A stretch of DNA of 64,000 bases, taken from contig NZ_SBHN01000013.1 in NCBI RefSeq assembly GCF_006980715.1, positions 85,404-149,403 of the forward strand, given 5' to 3'. Both the position numbers and the translations under genes were made by a program. The notes below the pieces were generated by a model that saw only the letters and a program-made list of their open reading frames with translations, was not told the DNA's origin and searched no databases. Position 1 is the stretch's first letter; each line of letters opens with the position of its first letter. Shown here one piece after another: positions 29,307 through 38,385 of the stretch. This DNA is from Telmatospirillum sp. J64-1 (GTDB lineage: Bacteria > Pseudomonadota > Alphaproteobacteria > Rhodospirillales > Magnetospirillaceae).

Positions 29307-30293
29307 ATGGGCCAAAAGAAGCCACAGGTCGTCGTCACGAGAAAGTTGCCGGACGCCATCGAAACCCGGATGATGGAGCTGTTCAACACACGCCTGAACG
29401 TTGATGACACGCCCATGACCAAGGCCGATCTGGTCGAGGCGGTCAAGCAGGCCGATGTCCTGGTTTCCACCGTCACGGACCGCATCGATGCCGCCGTCCT
29501 GTCCCAGGCCGGGCCCAATCTGCGCCTGATCGCCAATTTCGGTGCCGGGGTGGACCATATCGACCTCGCCACCGCCCGCCAGCGGGGCATCACCGTCACC
29601 AACACGCCCGACGTGCTGACCGAGGACACCGCCGACATGGCCATGGCCATGATCCTGGCCGTGCCGCGCCGTCTGGTCGAGGGCGAGCATGTCATCCGCC
29701 AGGGCAAATGGGCCGGCTGGTCGCCGACCTGGATGCTGGGTCACCGCATCTGGGGCAAGCGCCTCGGCATCATCGGCATGGGCCGCATCGGCCAGGCCGT
29801 GGCACGCCGCGCCAAGGGCTTCGGATTGTCGGTCCATTACCACAACCGCAAGCGCGTCCATCCCGAGATCGAGAACGAACTGGAAGCGACCTATTGGGAA
29901 AGCCTGGACCAGATGCTGGCCCGCATGGACGTGATCTCGGTCCATTGCCCGCATACCCCGGCGACCTTCCACCTGCTGTCCGCCCGCCGCCTGAAGCTGT
30001 TGCAGCCCCATGCCTATGTGGTCAACACCGCGCGCGGCGAGGTCATCGACGAATCCGCCCTGACCCGCATGCTGGTCAAGCGCGAGATCGCCGGTGCCGC
30101 GCTGGATGTGTTCGAGAACGAACCGGCGGTGAATCCCAAGCTGGTGGAACTCGACAACGTGCTGCTGCTGCCGCATATGGGCTCGGCCACCATCGAGGCC
30201 AGGGTCGATATGGGCGAGAAGGTGATCATCAACATCAAGACCTTTGTGGACGGCCACAACCCGCCCGACCGCGTGCTCGCCAGCATGCTGTGA
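29307..30293 (+). CDS. D-2-hydroxyacid dehydrogenase (glyoxylate/hydroxypyruvate reductase type)
   Basis: The 328-residue NAD(P)H enzyme has the Rossmann motif GMGRIGQAVARR near residue 157. The catalytic Arg is in NTARGEV, the Glu follows in the next helix and the His is in LPHMGSAT. The W-G-W-S-P insert before the motif is typical of the D-glycerate/glyoxylate reductase branch. ATG 29307 follows GGGAGAGC; an in-frame GTG at 29283 is not favoured. It probably reduces glyoxylate or hydroxypyruvate, though the exact acid is not certain. It is not obviously linked to neighbours. Confidence 0.9.
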   Translation: MGQKKPQVVVTRKLPDAIETRMMELFNTRLNVDDTPMTKADLVEAVKQADVLVSTVTDRIDAAVLSQAGPNLRLIANFGAGVDHIDLATARQRGITVTNTPDVLTEDTADMAMAMILAVPRRLVEGEHVIRQGKWAGWSPTWMLGHRIWGKRLGIIGMGRIGQAVARRAKGFGLSVHYHNRKRVHPEIENELEATYWESLDQMLARMDVISVHCPHTPATFHLLSARRLKLLQPHAYVVNTARGEVIDESALTRMLVKREIAGAALDVFENEPAVNPKLVELDNVLLLPHMGSATIEARVDMGEKVIINIKTFVDGHNPPDRVLASML

Positions 30294-30313
30294 GGCTGGG
30301 GCCGATGGTGGTG

Positions 30314-30334
30314 ATGCAGGGCTTCGCCCTGCAT
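30314..30334. repeat. short GATGCAGGG-type hairpin
   Basis: ATGCAGGGC and GCCCTGCAT are perfect 9-base arms around TTC. It lies 21 bases after the dehydrogenase stop with no T-run. The same stem sequence forms the terminators near 20.8 and 52.36 kb. Confidence 0.7.
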
Positions 30335-30453
30335 GCGCCTGAAGGCTGCCTTCCGGATTTCTTTGTATCCATTCATTCTTTCTGCGAGAGCGGAAGCGAT
30401 GAAGCAAGGAAGGGAGGCCAAGGGCGAAGCCCAAGGAAGAATGCGGCCTGTGT

Positions 30454-31782
30454 ATGACCAGAGTCTTTTCCCTTCCCTATGGCGACCCGCTCGCCGCCTT
30501 CGCCCCCTTCGCGGAGGAAGACTTCGCGCTGCTGCTAGACAGCGCCGCCAATGACGGCGGGCGCGGGCGCTATTCCTATCTCTGCCTGCGTCCCCGCCAT
30601 GTGCTGACGCTGAAGGATCATGCCGATCCGCTGGGGATGCTGGCGCAGGTGCTGGACGGGATGGGAAAGGTCCCGGCGCAGCCCGACCTGCCGCCTTTCC
30701 AGGGCGGTGTGGCGGGTTTCCTGTCCTATGATCTGGGCCGCAGCCTGGAACGCCTGCCCGCCCTCCAGCCCGACGATCTCGGCTTTCCCGACCTCTGCCT
30801 CGGCGTCTTTCCCGCCGTGGCCGCTTGGGATCATGAACGCCGTCAGGCCTGGGTGCTGGGCGAGAAGGAGGCGGCAAAGGAATTGTGCGAACTGCTGGAG
30901 CCGCAGGCCCCGCCCCTGGACGCGCCCGATTGGGGGCCGCGTCTGCCGTGGCGGGCCGAGCTGGACCGGGAAAGCTATCTGAACCAGATCGGCCGGGTGG
31001 TGAGCTACATCTTCGCCGGCGATATCTTCCAGGCCAATCTGTCGCAGCGTTTCCTGGCGACATTGCCGCCGGAACTGACGCCTTTCGGGCTTTATCGCCG
31101 CCTGCGGGCGCTTTCGCCGGCGCCTTTCGCCGCCTATCTGCGCTACAAGGACATCAGTCTCGTCTCGGCCTCGCCCGAGCGTTTCCTGCGCTGCTTCTCC
31201 GACGGCCTGGTCGAGACCCGGCCGATCAAGGGAACCCGCCCGCGCAGTCCCGATCCCGCCGAGGATGCCCGCCAGGCCGAAGCGCTGAGCCGGAGCGGCA
31301 AGGATCTGGCGGAGAATCTGATGATCGTCGATCTGCTGCGGAACGACCTGGCGCGGGTCTGTCGGCCAGGCAGCGTCGTCGTGCCCGAACTCTTTACCCT
31401 GGAAAGCTTCGCCAGCGTCCACCATCTGGTGTCCGCAGTGGAAGGGCGCTTGCGCCCCGGGTTGGGCGCGGTGGACCTGCTGCGCGCCACCTTCCCCGGC
31501 GGCTCGATCACCGGCGCGCCGAAAATCCGCGCCATGGAGATCATCGAGGAATTGGAAACCGCCCGTCGCGGCCCCTATTGCGGGTCGATGATCTGGATCG
31601 GACGGGATGGCGCCATGGACTCATCCATCCTGATCCGTACCATGGCTATCCATGGGGACAGGATCGCGGTCCAGGCGGGCGGCGGGATCGTCGCCGAATC
31701 CGACCCCCATGCGGAATGGGAAGAGACGATGGTCAAGGCCCGTGCCATGCTGGCGAGCCTGGAGGGAAGGGGGCAGGAATGA
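30454..31782 (+). CDS. pabB: aminodeoxychorismate synthase component I
   Basis: PabB converts chorismate and ammonia to 4-amino-4-deoxychorismate for folate. The 442-residue chorismate-binding enzyme has FAGDIFQANLSQRF, SPERFLR, the ETRPIKGTRPR block with the active-site lysine, DLLRNDLARVC and GSITGAPKIRAMEIIEELE. The PIKGT lysine marks PabB rather than TrpE. Its stop overlaps pabC (ATGA). The amidotransferase PabA is not in the window. Together with folC at the left end it contributes to folate synthesis. Confidence 0.93.
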   Translation: MTRVFSLPYGDPLAAFAPFAEEDFALLLDSAANDGGRGRYSYLCLRPRHVLTLKDHADPLGMLAQVLDGMGKVPAQPDLPPFQGGVAGFLSYDLGRSLERLPALQPDDLGFPDLCLGVFPAVAAWDHERRQAWVLGEKEAAKELCELLEPQAPPLDAPDWGPRLPWRAELDRESYLNQIGRVVSYIFAGDIFQANLSQRFLATLPPELTPFGLYRRLRALSPAPFAAYLRYKDISLVSASPERFLRCFSDGLVETRPIKGTRPRSPDPAEDARQAEALSRSGKDLAENLMIVDLLRNDLARVCRPGSVVVPELFTLESFASVHHLVSAVEGRLRPGLGAVDLLRATFPGGSITGAPKIRAMEIIEELETARRGPYCGSMIWIGRDGAMDSSILIRTMAIHGDRIAVQAGGGIVAESDPHAEWEETMVKARAMLASLEGRGQE

Positions 31783-32582
31783 AGCTGTTTCTCAATGGTG
31801 CCATTTTACCTTTGGACGAGGCTTTCATCAGCCCTACCGACCGGGGATTCGCCCTGGGCGACGGGTTGTTCGAGACGATCCGCGCGGCGGAAGCCAGGCC
31901 GCTGCGCATCCGCAGCCATCTGACCCGTCTGCGCGAAGGCGCCAAATGCCTCGGCATTTCCCTGACGCTGACCGATGGCGAATTGATCAACGCCCTGGGC
32001 ACCACGCTGGAGGTCAACGGCCTGACCGAGGGCGTGCTGCGGCTGACCTTGAGCCGGGGACCGGCGGCCCGGGGTCTGCTGCCGCCCGCCCATCCCCATC
32101 CGACCCTGCTGATCACCGCCGGTCCCCTGCCGCCGCCGGCCGCCCCGGCGCGCGCCGCCATCGCCCAGGACGTGCGGCGCAACGAGCATTCGCCGCTGTC
32201 GCGCTTCAAGACGCTCAGCTATCTCGACAATGTTCTGGCCCGCATGGAGGCCGAGCGACGCGGCGCCGACGAAGCCCTGCTGCTCAACACCGCGGGTCGA
32301 TTGGCCGAGTCCACCATCGCCAATCTCTTCCTGGTGATCGATGGCGATGTCGTCACCCCGCCGGTCTCGGAAGGGGCGCTGCCGGGCGTGATGCGCGCCG
32401 ATGTGATGGACCGGCTGGGCGCGGCGACGGCACGACTGACCCTGCACGACCTTGCCGCCGCGTCCGAGGCCTTCCTGACCAACAGCCTGGGGATTCGCCC
32501 CCTGATCGAGGTGGATGGCCGGCCGGTCGGAACGGGGCAGATGGGGCCGGTGACCCGGCGCCTGATGGAGGACCTGGGCTGA
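31779..32582 (+). CDS. pabC: class IV aminotransferase, probable aminodeoxychorismate lyase
   Basis: This fold-type IV PLP protein of 267 residues has the PLP lysine in SRFKTLSYLDN and the ESTIANLF cofactor segment. Directly coupled to pabB by an ATGA overlap, it most likely eliminates pyruvate from aminodeoxychorismate to give p-aminobenzoate. The family also contains branched-chain and D-amino acid transaminases; the pairing with pabB decides the call. It is the last gene before the orphan LuxR. Confidence 0.9.
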   Translation: MKLFLNGAILPLDEAFISPTDRGFALGDGLFETIRAAEARPLRIRSHLTRLREGAKCLGISLTLTDGELINALGTTLEVNGLTEGVLRLTLSRGPAARGLLPPAHPHPTLLITAGPLPPPAAPARAAIAQDVRRNEHSPLSRFKTLSYLDNVLARMEAERRGADEALLLNTAGRLAESTIANLFLVIDGDVVTPPVSEGALPGVMRADVMDRLGAATARLTLHDLAAASEAFLTNSLGIRPLIEVDGRPVGTGQMGPVTRRLMEDLG

Positions 32583-32637
32583 CGCTCTCTGCGGCAGCGC
32601 CTCGCAAATGGTGAAAAATTTATTAAAGAGAGCAAAG

Positions 32638-32654
32638 TAAATCATCTTGATTTA
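32638..32654. promoter_or_regulatory. 17-bp dyad in AT-rich luxR promoter region
   Basis: TAAATCA and TGATTTA are perfect 7-base arms around TCT. The dyad overlaps a TTGATT sequence (32647-32652) that could be a -35 element of the luxR gene. The surrounding 100 bases are far richer in A+T than the neighbouring genes. An operator is plausible but unproven. Confidence 0.45.
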
Positions 32655-32710
32655 AATTTGCGTACTAAGGTGTTAGGCTCAGGGTAAGATCCCGTATCAG
32701 ACCGAACGCC

Positions 32711-33451
32711 GTGGATATCGAACACTATATCGAAGAAACGAATCGTGCCGAAACGGCGGAAGAAGTCTTCCGGCTGTTCCAGACCCATGTCGCCGCCCTG
32801 GGATTCGACAAGAGTATTTTCGGAGGGGCGACCAATGACGAATTGTTCAAGGATCGCTTCGAGATCAGTCTTCCTGCGCCGATCCTGGTCAACAATTATC
32901 CGGAAGACTGGACCAAGCATTATTTGCAGAACGACTATGCCCGCTTCGACCCGGTGATCGCCATGATGCCCCGGCAATGGGGGCCGCTGGTCTGGCGGGA
33001 CATCGCCAAGAAGGACCACATCACCCGCAAGCAGAAACGCCTGCTTCGGGAAAGCGAGGATGCCGGATTGCGCAACGGCGTCAGCCTGCCCATGCGCGGC
33101 CCGGACGGCGAGACCTTCGTCATCAGCCTTGCCAGCGAGCATGCCGGCGATCTCGACCTTGCGCAGAATCTGCCCCAATTGCGCGTGATCGCCGCCCAGT
33201 TCTTCTTTTCCTTCATGGATCTCTGGGCGGCCCGGCGGCCCGAGCCGCAGTCGGTGAGCCTGACGCGGCGCGAGCAGGAATGCCTGCAATGGTCGGCACG
33301 CGGCAAAAGCGCCTGGGATATCAGCGTCATCCTCAATATCTCCGAGGCGACGGTGCGCTTCCACCTGTCCAACGCCTTCAGCAAGCTCGGCGCGGGCAAC
33401 CGCGTCAGCGCCATCGTACGCGCCTTACGCTGGGGCCTGATCCAGCTTTAG
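32711..33451 (+). CDS. LuxR family regulator with autoinducer-binding domain (unlinked)
   Basis: The 246-residue protein has an acyl-homoserine-lactone binding domain (about residues 18-160) and a GerE-type helix-turn-helix (about 178-240). All pocket residues of the family are present: Trp67, Tyr71, Asp80, Pro81, Trp95 and Gly123, at exactly the spacing of TraR positions 57, 61, 70, 71, 85 and 113. The DNA-binding part has LTRREQECLQW and ISEATVRFHLSNAFSKL. The start is GTG with a weak ribosome site. There is no luxI next door; a luxI homologue lies 10 kb to the right and is the obvious candidate partner. Confidence 0.93.
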   Translation: MDIEHYIEETNRAETAEEVFRLFQTHVAALGFDKSIFGGATNDELFKDRFEISLPAPILVNNYPEDWTKHYLQNDYARFDPVIAMMPRQWGPLVWRDIAKKDHITRKQKRLLRESEDAGLRNGVSLPMRGPDGETFVISLASEHAGDLDLAQNLPQLRVIAAQFFFSFMDLWAARRPEPQSVSLTRREQECLQWSARGKSAWDISVILNISEATVRFHLSNAFSKLGAGNRVSAIVRALRWGLIQL

Positions 33452-33487
33452 CAGATTGCGGAAAAGCCGGTTCTGTCTGCACCGAAC

Positions 33488-33573
33488 CGTCACCCCCGCG
33501 AAAGCGGGGGGCCATGTGAGGCCTGTGGAAATGCGTTGGGGCGGCATGGATTCCCGCTTGCCCGGGAATGACG
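33488..33573. repeat. REP family 1 copy
   Basis: CGTCACCCCCGCGAAAG at the left and CCCGGGAATGACG at the right, with inner arms and an ATGGATTCCCGC core. It lies just downstream of luxR. Confidence 0.85.
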
Positions 33574-33662
33574 ATGAAAACAGGAGTTTTTCCGCCGAGG
33601 GGGCAAACCCGGCAATGACGGAAAGGCGAGGAGCCCTCGACGCCATGCCCCCACCGCCTTGG

Positions 33663-33746
33663 TGTCTTTGTGTCTTTGTGTCTTTGTGTCTTGGTGGCCC
33701 CGTGCGGGATGAAGAAACCACCAAGACACCAAGATATCAAGACACT
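33663..33746. repeat. 8-base tandem repeat with inverted partner
   Basis: Three copies of TGTCTTTG and one of TGTCTTGG are in tandem at 33663-33694. At 33718-33746 a reverse-complementary, slightly diverged run (CCACCAAGACACC...) follows. Together they can form a long imperfect hairpin with TTGGTGG/CCACCAA at its base. Base composition differs from the region. No protein is encoded. Confidence 0.8.
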
Positions 33747-33850
33747 GGTTTCGAGGGGCTCGCCCGCCCATGGGCTCCCGCTTTCGCGGGAGCGACGGAA
33801 CAAGGAATGCGGGCCAGGAGCCGGGGGCTCCTGGCGGGTAAAGGGCGGGC

Positions 33851-35296
33851 TTACATCCGGACGCGCACGCGATAGGTCAGTACGGTTTCGCCGCCGGCGG
33901 GAACCTGCAGCTGCCATTCGGGCGTGGTGGCGTCGAAGCGGGTATGTTCGGCGCTTTCCTGAAGGATTTCCCAATCGCCGCCCACATGCTCGCGCAGGAT
34001 CACGGTGACCGGCTGGCCCTTGCCGTTGATCACGCGGACTTCGTGGCTGCTTTCCCAGACATTGTCGGAAACGCGCTGGAATTCCGTCTGGCGGCGGCGC
34101 ACCGGCACGTCCATGTCACGGCCCAGCGTCAGGCGGATTTCCTGGCCGGTGGCGGTATGGTTCAGGCGGTCCTCGCCGAGGAACTGCATGGCGCCCGAGG
34201 CATCGCGCTGATAGGCGCGGACCACGCCGCCCGGCAGGGGCATGCCGAGACCGGATTCCTCGTCATTCTTCACCGAAAGCACGATTTCCGCCGCTTCCTC
34301 GGGCAGTTCGCCGACGCGGGAGCGGAAGAGATAGGGCTGGGCCTGGGCGATCAGCTGACGCTCGAAGGCCACGGTGGGGGCGCCCAGCAGCTCGATCTGC
34401 TTGGTCTGGCGCGGGGCGATGTCCACCGGCCGGTCGATGTCGTAGAGGTGATAGCCGCCGATGGCCTGCTCCGCCACGTCCTGGGCCATGGCGGGCGCGG
34501 CCATTTCGAGAGACTTCATCATCATCGTGCGCATTTGTGGCTGCGGGGGCTGGGACACGCGGCGCGGCTCGCCCGCCACCACCTTCAGCCGGGCCTCGGG
34601 AAAGGCGGTGTCGGAGTCGTTGGTCACCGTCACCCATCCGCGCAGATCCAGCCGGTCGCCGCCTTCGGCGGGCAGTTCGGCCACGTAATCGGCACGCCAG
34701 GACAGGCCGCCGGCCAGATAGGACAGCTCGACCTCGCGTTCGCCGCTACCCTCCGCGTCGAGCCGCGCCGACAGGGTCGGTTCGGCGCGCAGGCCCGGGG
34801 GCAGGGCGGGGAACTGGATGCGGCCGGGCGGATCGACCTCGACGCGGCCGTCGACCTCGACCACCACGCTGCCGTTGCGGGCCGAGATCAGCCGCGCTTC
34901 CTGGCGCTGTTCCTCGCCCGTCGCCGGGTTGGTGGTCACCAGGATCACATTGCCGCCCTCGGCGCTGCGCAGCAGGGTGTCACGGCCAAGGGTGTGGAAA
35001 TCATAGACCTGCTCAACCACGCGGAAGGCGGGGCCTTCGCCCGCCGGGCGCAGCAGGGCCGTTTCCGGCTGGAGGGCGCCACTGACTCCCTGGAAGGCCA
35101 GAAGCCCGACGCCGCGTTGCAGGGAGATGCGGCGGCGGTCCTTCACCAAGGTGGTGCCGTCGCCATAGACCGTCAGCTCCACGCCTGTGCGGTCCTGGGC
35201 CGGAACGGAAGTCTCGGGCACTTGCGCTTCGGCAGAGCCGGGATGGACGGCTGCCAGGCCAAGACCGCAAAGAAGGGCGGCAGTATAGGGTTTCAT
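33851..35296 (-). CDS. exported DUF4139 domain protein
   Basis: The 481-residue protein starts MKPYTAALLCGLGL with a signal peptide likely cut after AEA. The mature part is mainly beta, with the DUF4139 features VELTVYGDGTTLVKDRRRI at the start and a conserved LRGWVTVTNDSDT then HTATGQEIRLTLGRDMDV near the end. ATG 35296 follows GGGAGAG; open frame further upstream has no signal and is antisense to rmuC. It is divergent from rmuC. It is a predicted periplasmic or surface protein of unknown role. Confidence 0.85.
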   Translation of the reverse strand: MKPYTAALLCGLGLAAVHPGSAEAQVPETSVPAQDRTGVELTVYGDGTTLVKDRRRISLQRGVGLLAFQGVSGALQPETALLRPAGEGPAFRVVEQVYDFHTLGRDTLLRSAEGGNVILVTTNPATGEEQRQEARLISARNGSVVVEVDGRVEVDPPGRIQFPALPPGLRAEPTLSARLDAEGSGEREVELSYLAGGLSWRADYVAELPAEGGDRLDLRGWVTVTNDSDTAFPEARLKVVAGEPRRVSQPPQPQMRTMMMKSLEMAAPAMAQDVAEQAIGGYHLYDIDRPVDIAPRQTKQIELLGAPTVAFERQLIAQAQPYLFRSRVGELPEEAAEIVLSVKNDEESGLGMPLPGGVVRAYQRDASGAMQFLGEDRLNHTATGQEIRLTLGRDMDVPVRRRQTEFQRVSDNVWESSHEVRVINGKGQPVTVILREHVGGDWEILQESAEHTRFDATTPEWQLQVPAGGETVLTYRVRVRM

Positions 35297-35381
35297 ATAA
35301 TTTCTCTCCCCAAGGAAGGCTTCGTGGAATGAAGGCTGTGCTATAAAGCCGGCAGGATGATGGCAGGCGAAAGGATTGGCA

Positions 35382-36479
35382 ATGGAAGCGGCGGTCTTCG
35401 GAATCCTGATTGCCTTGCTGGCGGTGGCGGGTGCGGTGGTCTGGCTGGTGCTGCGCGGCGACCGGGGACAGGCGCAACTGGCGGGAAGACTGGCGCAATT
35501 GGCCGAAACCCAGGCGGCGGCCCAGTCCATGCTGTCGGAGCGCCTGCAGGCCCAGGAGCGGATCCTGGCGCGGGCGGTGGAGGAACGGCTGGCCGAAACG
35601 GCCAAGCGGCTGAACGAGTCGCTAGAGCATTCCGCCCATCGCCAAGCCCAGACCATGCATGACTTGCGCGAGCGCCTGGCCGTGATCGACGCCGCCCAGC
35701 GCAACATCACCGAGCTTTCGGCCCAGGTGGTGGGATTGCAGGACATCCTGTCCAACAAGCAGGCGCGCGGCGCCTTCGGGGAAATCCAGCTCAACGACCT
35801 GGTGTCCTCGATCCTGCCGCCCTCGGCCTATGGCTTCCAAGTGGCTTTGGGCGAGGGGCGGCGGGTGGATTGCCTGCTGCGCCTGCCCAATCCCCCCGGC
35901 CCCATCGCCATCGACGCCAAATTCCCGCTGGAAAGCTGGCACGCTTTGCGCGCGGCCCGCGACGACGCTTCGCGGCTGGCCGCCGGACGGGCCTTTTCGG
36001 CGGCGATCCTCAAGCATGTGAAGGATATTTCCGAACGCTATATCGTGCCCGGCCAGACCGCCGAATCGGCGCTGATGTTCCTGCCTTCGGAAGCCGTCTA
36101 CGCCGAGATGCACGCGAACTTCCCCGATGTGGTCGAGAAATCCTATCGGGCGCGGGTGTGGATCGTCTCGCCGACCACGCTGATGGCGACGCTGAACACC
36201 GTGCGCGCGGTGCTGAAGGATGCCCGCCTGCGTGAGGAAGCGGGCGTGATCCAGGCCGAGGTGCGGCTGCTGCTCGACGACGTGGCGCGGCTGGACGACC
36301 GGGTGGGGCGTCTGGCGCGGCACTTCGACCAGGCCCAGGAAGACATCCGCCAGATCCGCATCTCCGCCGAGAAGGTCACCCGCCGGGGTGACCGGATCGA
36401 GGAAATCCAGCTTTCCGGCAGCGGCACCACGACCGAGGAACTGACCCCGCCCCAGCCGGAGCGGATCAGCCGCCCCTAG
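35382..36479 (+). CDS. rmuC: DNA recombination protein RmuC
   Basis: RmuC limits inversions between repeats; it has a nuclease-like core and is membrane-anchored. The 365-residue protein has one N-terminal transmembrane helix (residues 5-23), a coiled coil (30-110) and then the RmuC core with KQARGAFGEIQL, AIDAKFPLESW and FLPSEAVYAEM. ATG 35382 has AAAGGA seven bases upstream and is preferred over TTG 35376. It is followed by the SPFH/NfeD pair after 74 bases. Confidence 0.92.
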   Translation: MEAAVFGILIALLAVAGAVVWLVLRGDRGQAQLAGRLAQLAETQAAAQSMLSERLQAQERILARAVEERLAETAKRLNESLEHSAHRQAQTMHDLRERLAVIDAAQRNITELSAQVVGLQDILSNKQARGAFGEIQLNDLVSSILPPSAYGFQVALGEGRRVDCLLRLPNPPGPIAIDAKFPLESWHALRAARDDASRLAAGRAFSAAILKHVKDISERYIVPGQTAESALMFLPSEAVYAEMHANFPDVVEKSYRARVWIVSPTTLMATLNTVRAVLKDARLREEAGVIQAEVRLLLDDVARLDDRVGRLARHFDQAQEDIRQIRISAEKVTRRGDRIEEIQLSGSGTTTEELTPPQPERISRP

Positions 36480-36553
36480 GCCGGATGGGCGAAAGTTGCG
36501 GCGGGGTCTTCCCTCTTAAGTTATGATCGGGCGATTTTGTTCAGAGGACGTCC

Positions 36554-37474
36554 ATGGCCGAGCTTTTCTCTATCTTCGTCATCGCCATCATCGTGCTGGG
36601 CGTGGTCCTGGTCGGGCTGGGTGTCAAGGTGGTGCCCCAGGGAATGGAATACACGGTCGAACGCTTCGGCCGCTATGTCCGCACGCTGCGTCCCGGCCTG
36701 CACATCATCACCCCGCTGATCGAGACGATCGGCGCCAAGCTGAACATGATGGAAGAGGTGCTGGACGTCCCCTCGCAGGAGATCATCACCCGCGACAACG
36801 CCATGGTGCGGGTGGACGGCGTGGTCTTCTACCAGATCCTGGATGCCGCCAAGGCCGCCTATGAAGTCCGGCAGCTGGAAATCGCCATCCTCAACCTGAC
36901 CATGACCAATATCCGCACGGTCATGGGCAGCATGGACCTGGACGAGCTGCTGTCCCAGCGCGACAAGATCAACGCCCAGCTTCTGGGCGTGGTGGACGAG
37001 GCGACCAACAATTGGGGCGTCAAGATCACCCGTATCGAGATCAAGGACATCGCCCCGCCCCGCGACCTGGTGGAGGCCATGGCCCGCCAGATGAAGGCCG
37101 AACGCGACAAGCGCGCCGCCGTGCTGGAGGCCGAGGGTTTGCGTCAGGCGGAAATCCTGCGGGCCGAGGGCGAGAAGCAGGCCCAGATCCTGGCCGCGGA
37201 AGGCCGCCGCGAAGCCGCCTTCCGCGATGCCGAGGCGCGCGAGCGCGAGGCGGAGGCCGAAGCCAAGGCGACGGCAATGGTCTCGGAAGCGATCGCCAAG
37301 GGCGACGTGCAGGCGGTCAATTACTTCGTGGCGCTGAAATATGTGGATGCCCTGCGCGATGTGGCGGCGGCGCCCAACCAGAAGCTGGTGATGATGCCGC
37401 TCGAAGCCTCGAGCATCATCGGGGCCATCGGCGGTATCGCCGAACTGGCCAAGAAGACGGCGGGCGACAAGTAA
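36554..37474 (+). CDS. SPFH/band 7 (stomatin-like) membrane protein
   Basis: The 306-residue protein has an N-terminal membrane segment (residues 5-25), an SPFH domain (25-190) with [15 protein letters not shown] and [12 protein letters not shown], then an Ala/Glu-rich coiled coil (190-260). It should form oligomers in the inner membrane, as QmcA and paraslipins do. The neighbouring nfeD gene begins four bases after the stop. Such pairs are linked to membrane-domain organisation and quality control. Confidence 0.93.
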   Translation: MAELFSIFVIAIIVLGVVLVGLGVKVVPQGMEYTVERFGRYVRTLRPGLHIITPLIETIGAKLNMMEEVLDVPSQEIITRDNAMVRVDGVVFYQILDAAKAAYEVRQLEIAILNLTMTNIRTVMGSMDLDELLSQRDKINAQLLGVVDEATNNWGVKITRIEIKDIAPPRDLVEAMARQMKAERDKRAAVLEAEGLRQAEILRAEGEKQAQILAAEGRREAAFRDAEAREREAEAEAKATAMVSEAIAKGDVQAVNYFVALKYVDALRDVAAAPNQKLVMMPLEASSIIGAIGGIAELAKKTAGDK

Positions 37475-37478
37475 GGCC

Positions 37479-37925
37479 ATGTTCGACGGCTTCACCCTGG
37501 TCTTCTGGCATTGGTGGATCCTGGCCGTCCTCCTGATGGTGGCCGAGGTCTTCGCGCCGGGCGTCTTCTTCCTGTGGTTCGGCCTGGCTGCCGTCGCCAC
37601 CGGCTTCGTGGCCCTGCTGCTGCCGGATATCGGCTGGCAGGCGGAAGGGCTGACCTTCGCCGTGCTGGCCGTGGCGGCGGCGTTGATCGGCAAGCGCGTC
37701 TATGCCCGCAACGACACCGAAACCGATCAGCCCGGCCTCAACCGCCGCGCCGCCCAATATCTCGGTCAGACCTACCGCCTGGACAGCCCCATCGAAGGCG
37801 GCCAGGGCCGGATGCGCCTGGGCGATGGAAGCTGGAAGATTTCCGGTCCCGACTTGCCCGCCGGAACCCTGGTCAAGGTCGTCGGCGCGGAAGGCACCGT
37901 GCTGAAGGTCGAGGCGGCGGAGTAG
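37479..37925 (+). CDS. NfeD family membrane protein
   Basis: The 148-residue short NfeD form has about three transmembrane helices (residues 8-75) followed by an OB-fold beta domain (90-148, GQTYRLDSPIEGGQGRMRLG). NfeD partners stomatin-like proteins, and here it follows one directly in an operon. It lacks the ClpP-like protease domain of long NfeD proteins. Confidence 0.92.
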   Translation: MFDGFTLVFWHWWILAVLLMVAEVFAPGVFFLWFGLAAVATGFVALLLPDIGWQAEGLTFAVLAVAAALIGKRVYARNDTETDQPGLNRRAAQYLGQTYRLDSPIEGGQGRMRLGDGSWKISGPDLPAGTLVKVVGAEGTVLKVEAAE

Positions 37926-37977
37926 GTTTTTGCAGGGTGGCGCTCCTTTCTTTTTGAAAGAGGCGGAGCGCTTATTC

Positions 37978-38091
37978 ATGCTTCGAGAAGGGCCTTTCGG
38001 CCCTCCTCAGCATGAGGGCTATATTCTTGATATAAAATAATAAAATAGCCTCACCCTGAGGAGCCGCGGAGCGGCGTCTCGAAGGACGAGG
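37978..38091. repeat. repeat family 2 copy
   Basis: CATGCTTCGAGAAGGGCC at the left and GCGGCGTCTCGAAGGACG at the right, with an AT-rich middle (TTGATATAAAATAATAAAATAG). It lies between nfeD and the convergent GIY-YIG gene. Confidence 0.85.
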
Positions 38092-38133
38092 CGGGCCAAG
38101 GTCCCAGCGGGTGCGGGCAGAGCCCGTCTTTTC

Positions 38134-38385
38134 TCAAGTCTTCCCCTTCAGTTGCTGCTTCAGCAACCGGTCCCGCCGCACCTGATATTCCCGCTGCTGG
38201 GCCGGTCCCTTGCCGTCGAAGGGGCCTTCGCAATAGACCAGCGCCCAGGGCCCCCGGCCACGGGTGAAGCGGGCGCCGGTGCCGTTGTTGTGCCGGTTCA
38301 GCCGTTCCTCCGGATCGGGGCTGATGCCGGTATAGGCCTCGCCCTTGCCGTTGAGCAGGACATAGAGATACCAGGGCCGCATCAT
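38134..38385 (-). CDS. GIY-YIG domain protein (YhbQ/UPF0213-like)
   Basis: The 83-residue single GIY-YIG nuclease domain has WYLYVLLNGKGEAYTGIS (the GIY becomes YVL, the YIG becomes YTG), an Arg in PEERLNRHN and ERLLKQQL-like C-terminal basic helix. Its ATG overlaps the anti-sigma stop by four bases, so it is the third gene of the ECF operon. Solo proteins of this type are common, and their nuclease activity in vivo is not settled. Confidence 0.88.
   Translation of the reverse strand: MMRPWYLYVLLNGKGEAYTGISPDPEERLNRHNNGTGARFTRGRGPWALVYCEGPFDGKGPAQQREYQVRRDRLLKQQLKGKT

Larger units (their letters stand above)
33452..33850. other. 399-bp gene-free stretch with repeats
   Basis: Between luxR and the convergent DUF4139 gene there is no credible gene. 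It holds a full REP copy, an 8-base tandem repeat with an inverted partner and half a REP copy near 33768-33797 (CCCGCTTTCGCGGGAG). Confidence 0.8.

Noticed and set aside
30333..30554. A 73-codon open frame before pabB as a leader peptide or gene
   Set aside because: It overlaps the pabB start in another frame, lacks a ribosome site, and shows no run of aromatic codons or attenuator structure.
33663..33746. Possible CRISPR array
   Set aside because: Units are 8 bases with no spacers, and no cas genes are nearby.
33851..35794. A longer, 647-residue form of the DUF4139 protein
   Set aside because: The extra N-terminus is antisense to rmuC and has shadow composition, while an ATG at 35296 gives a proper signal peptide and ribosome site.
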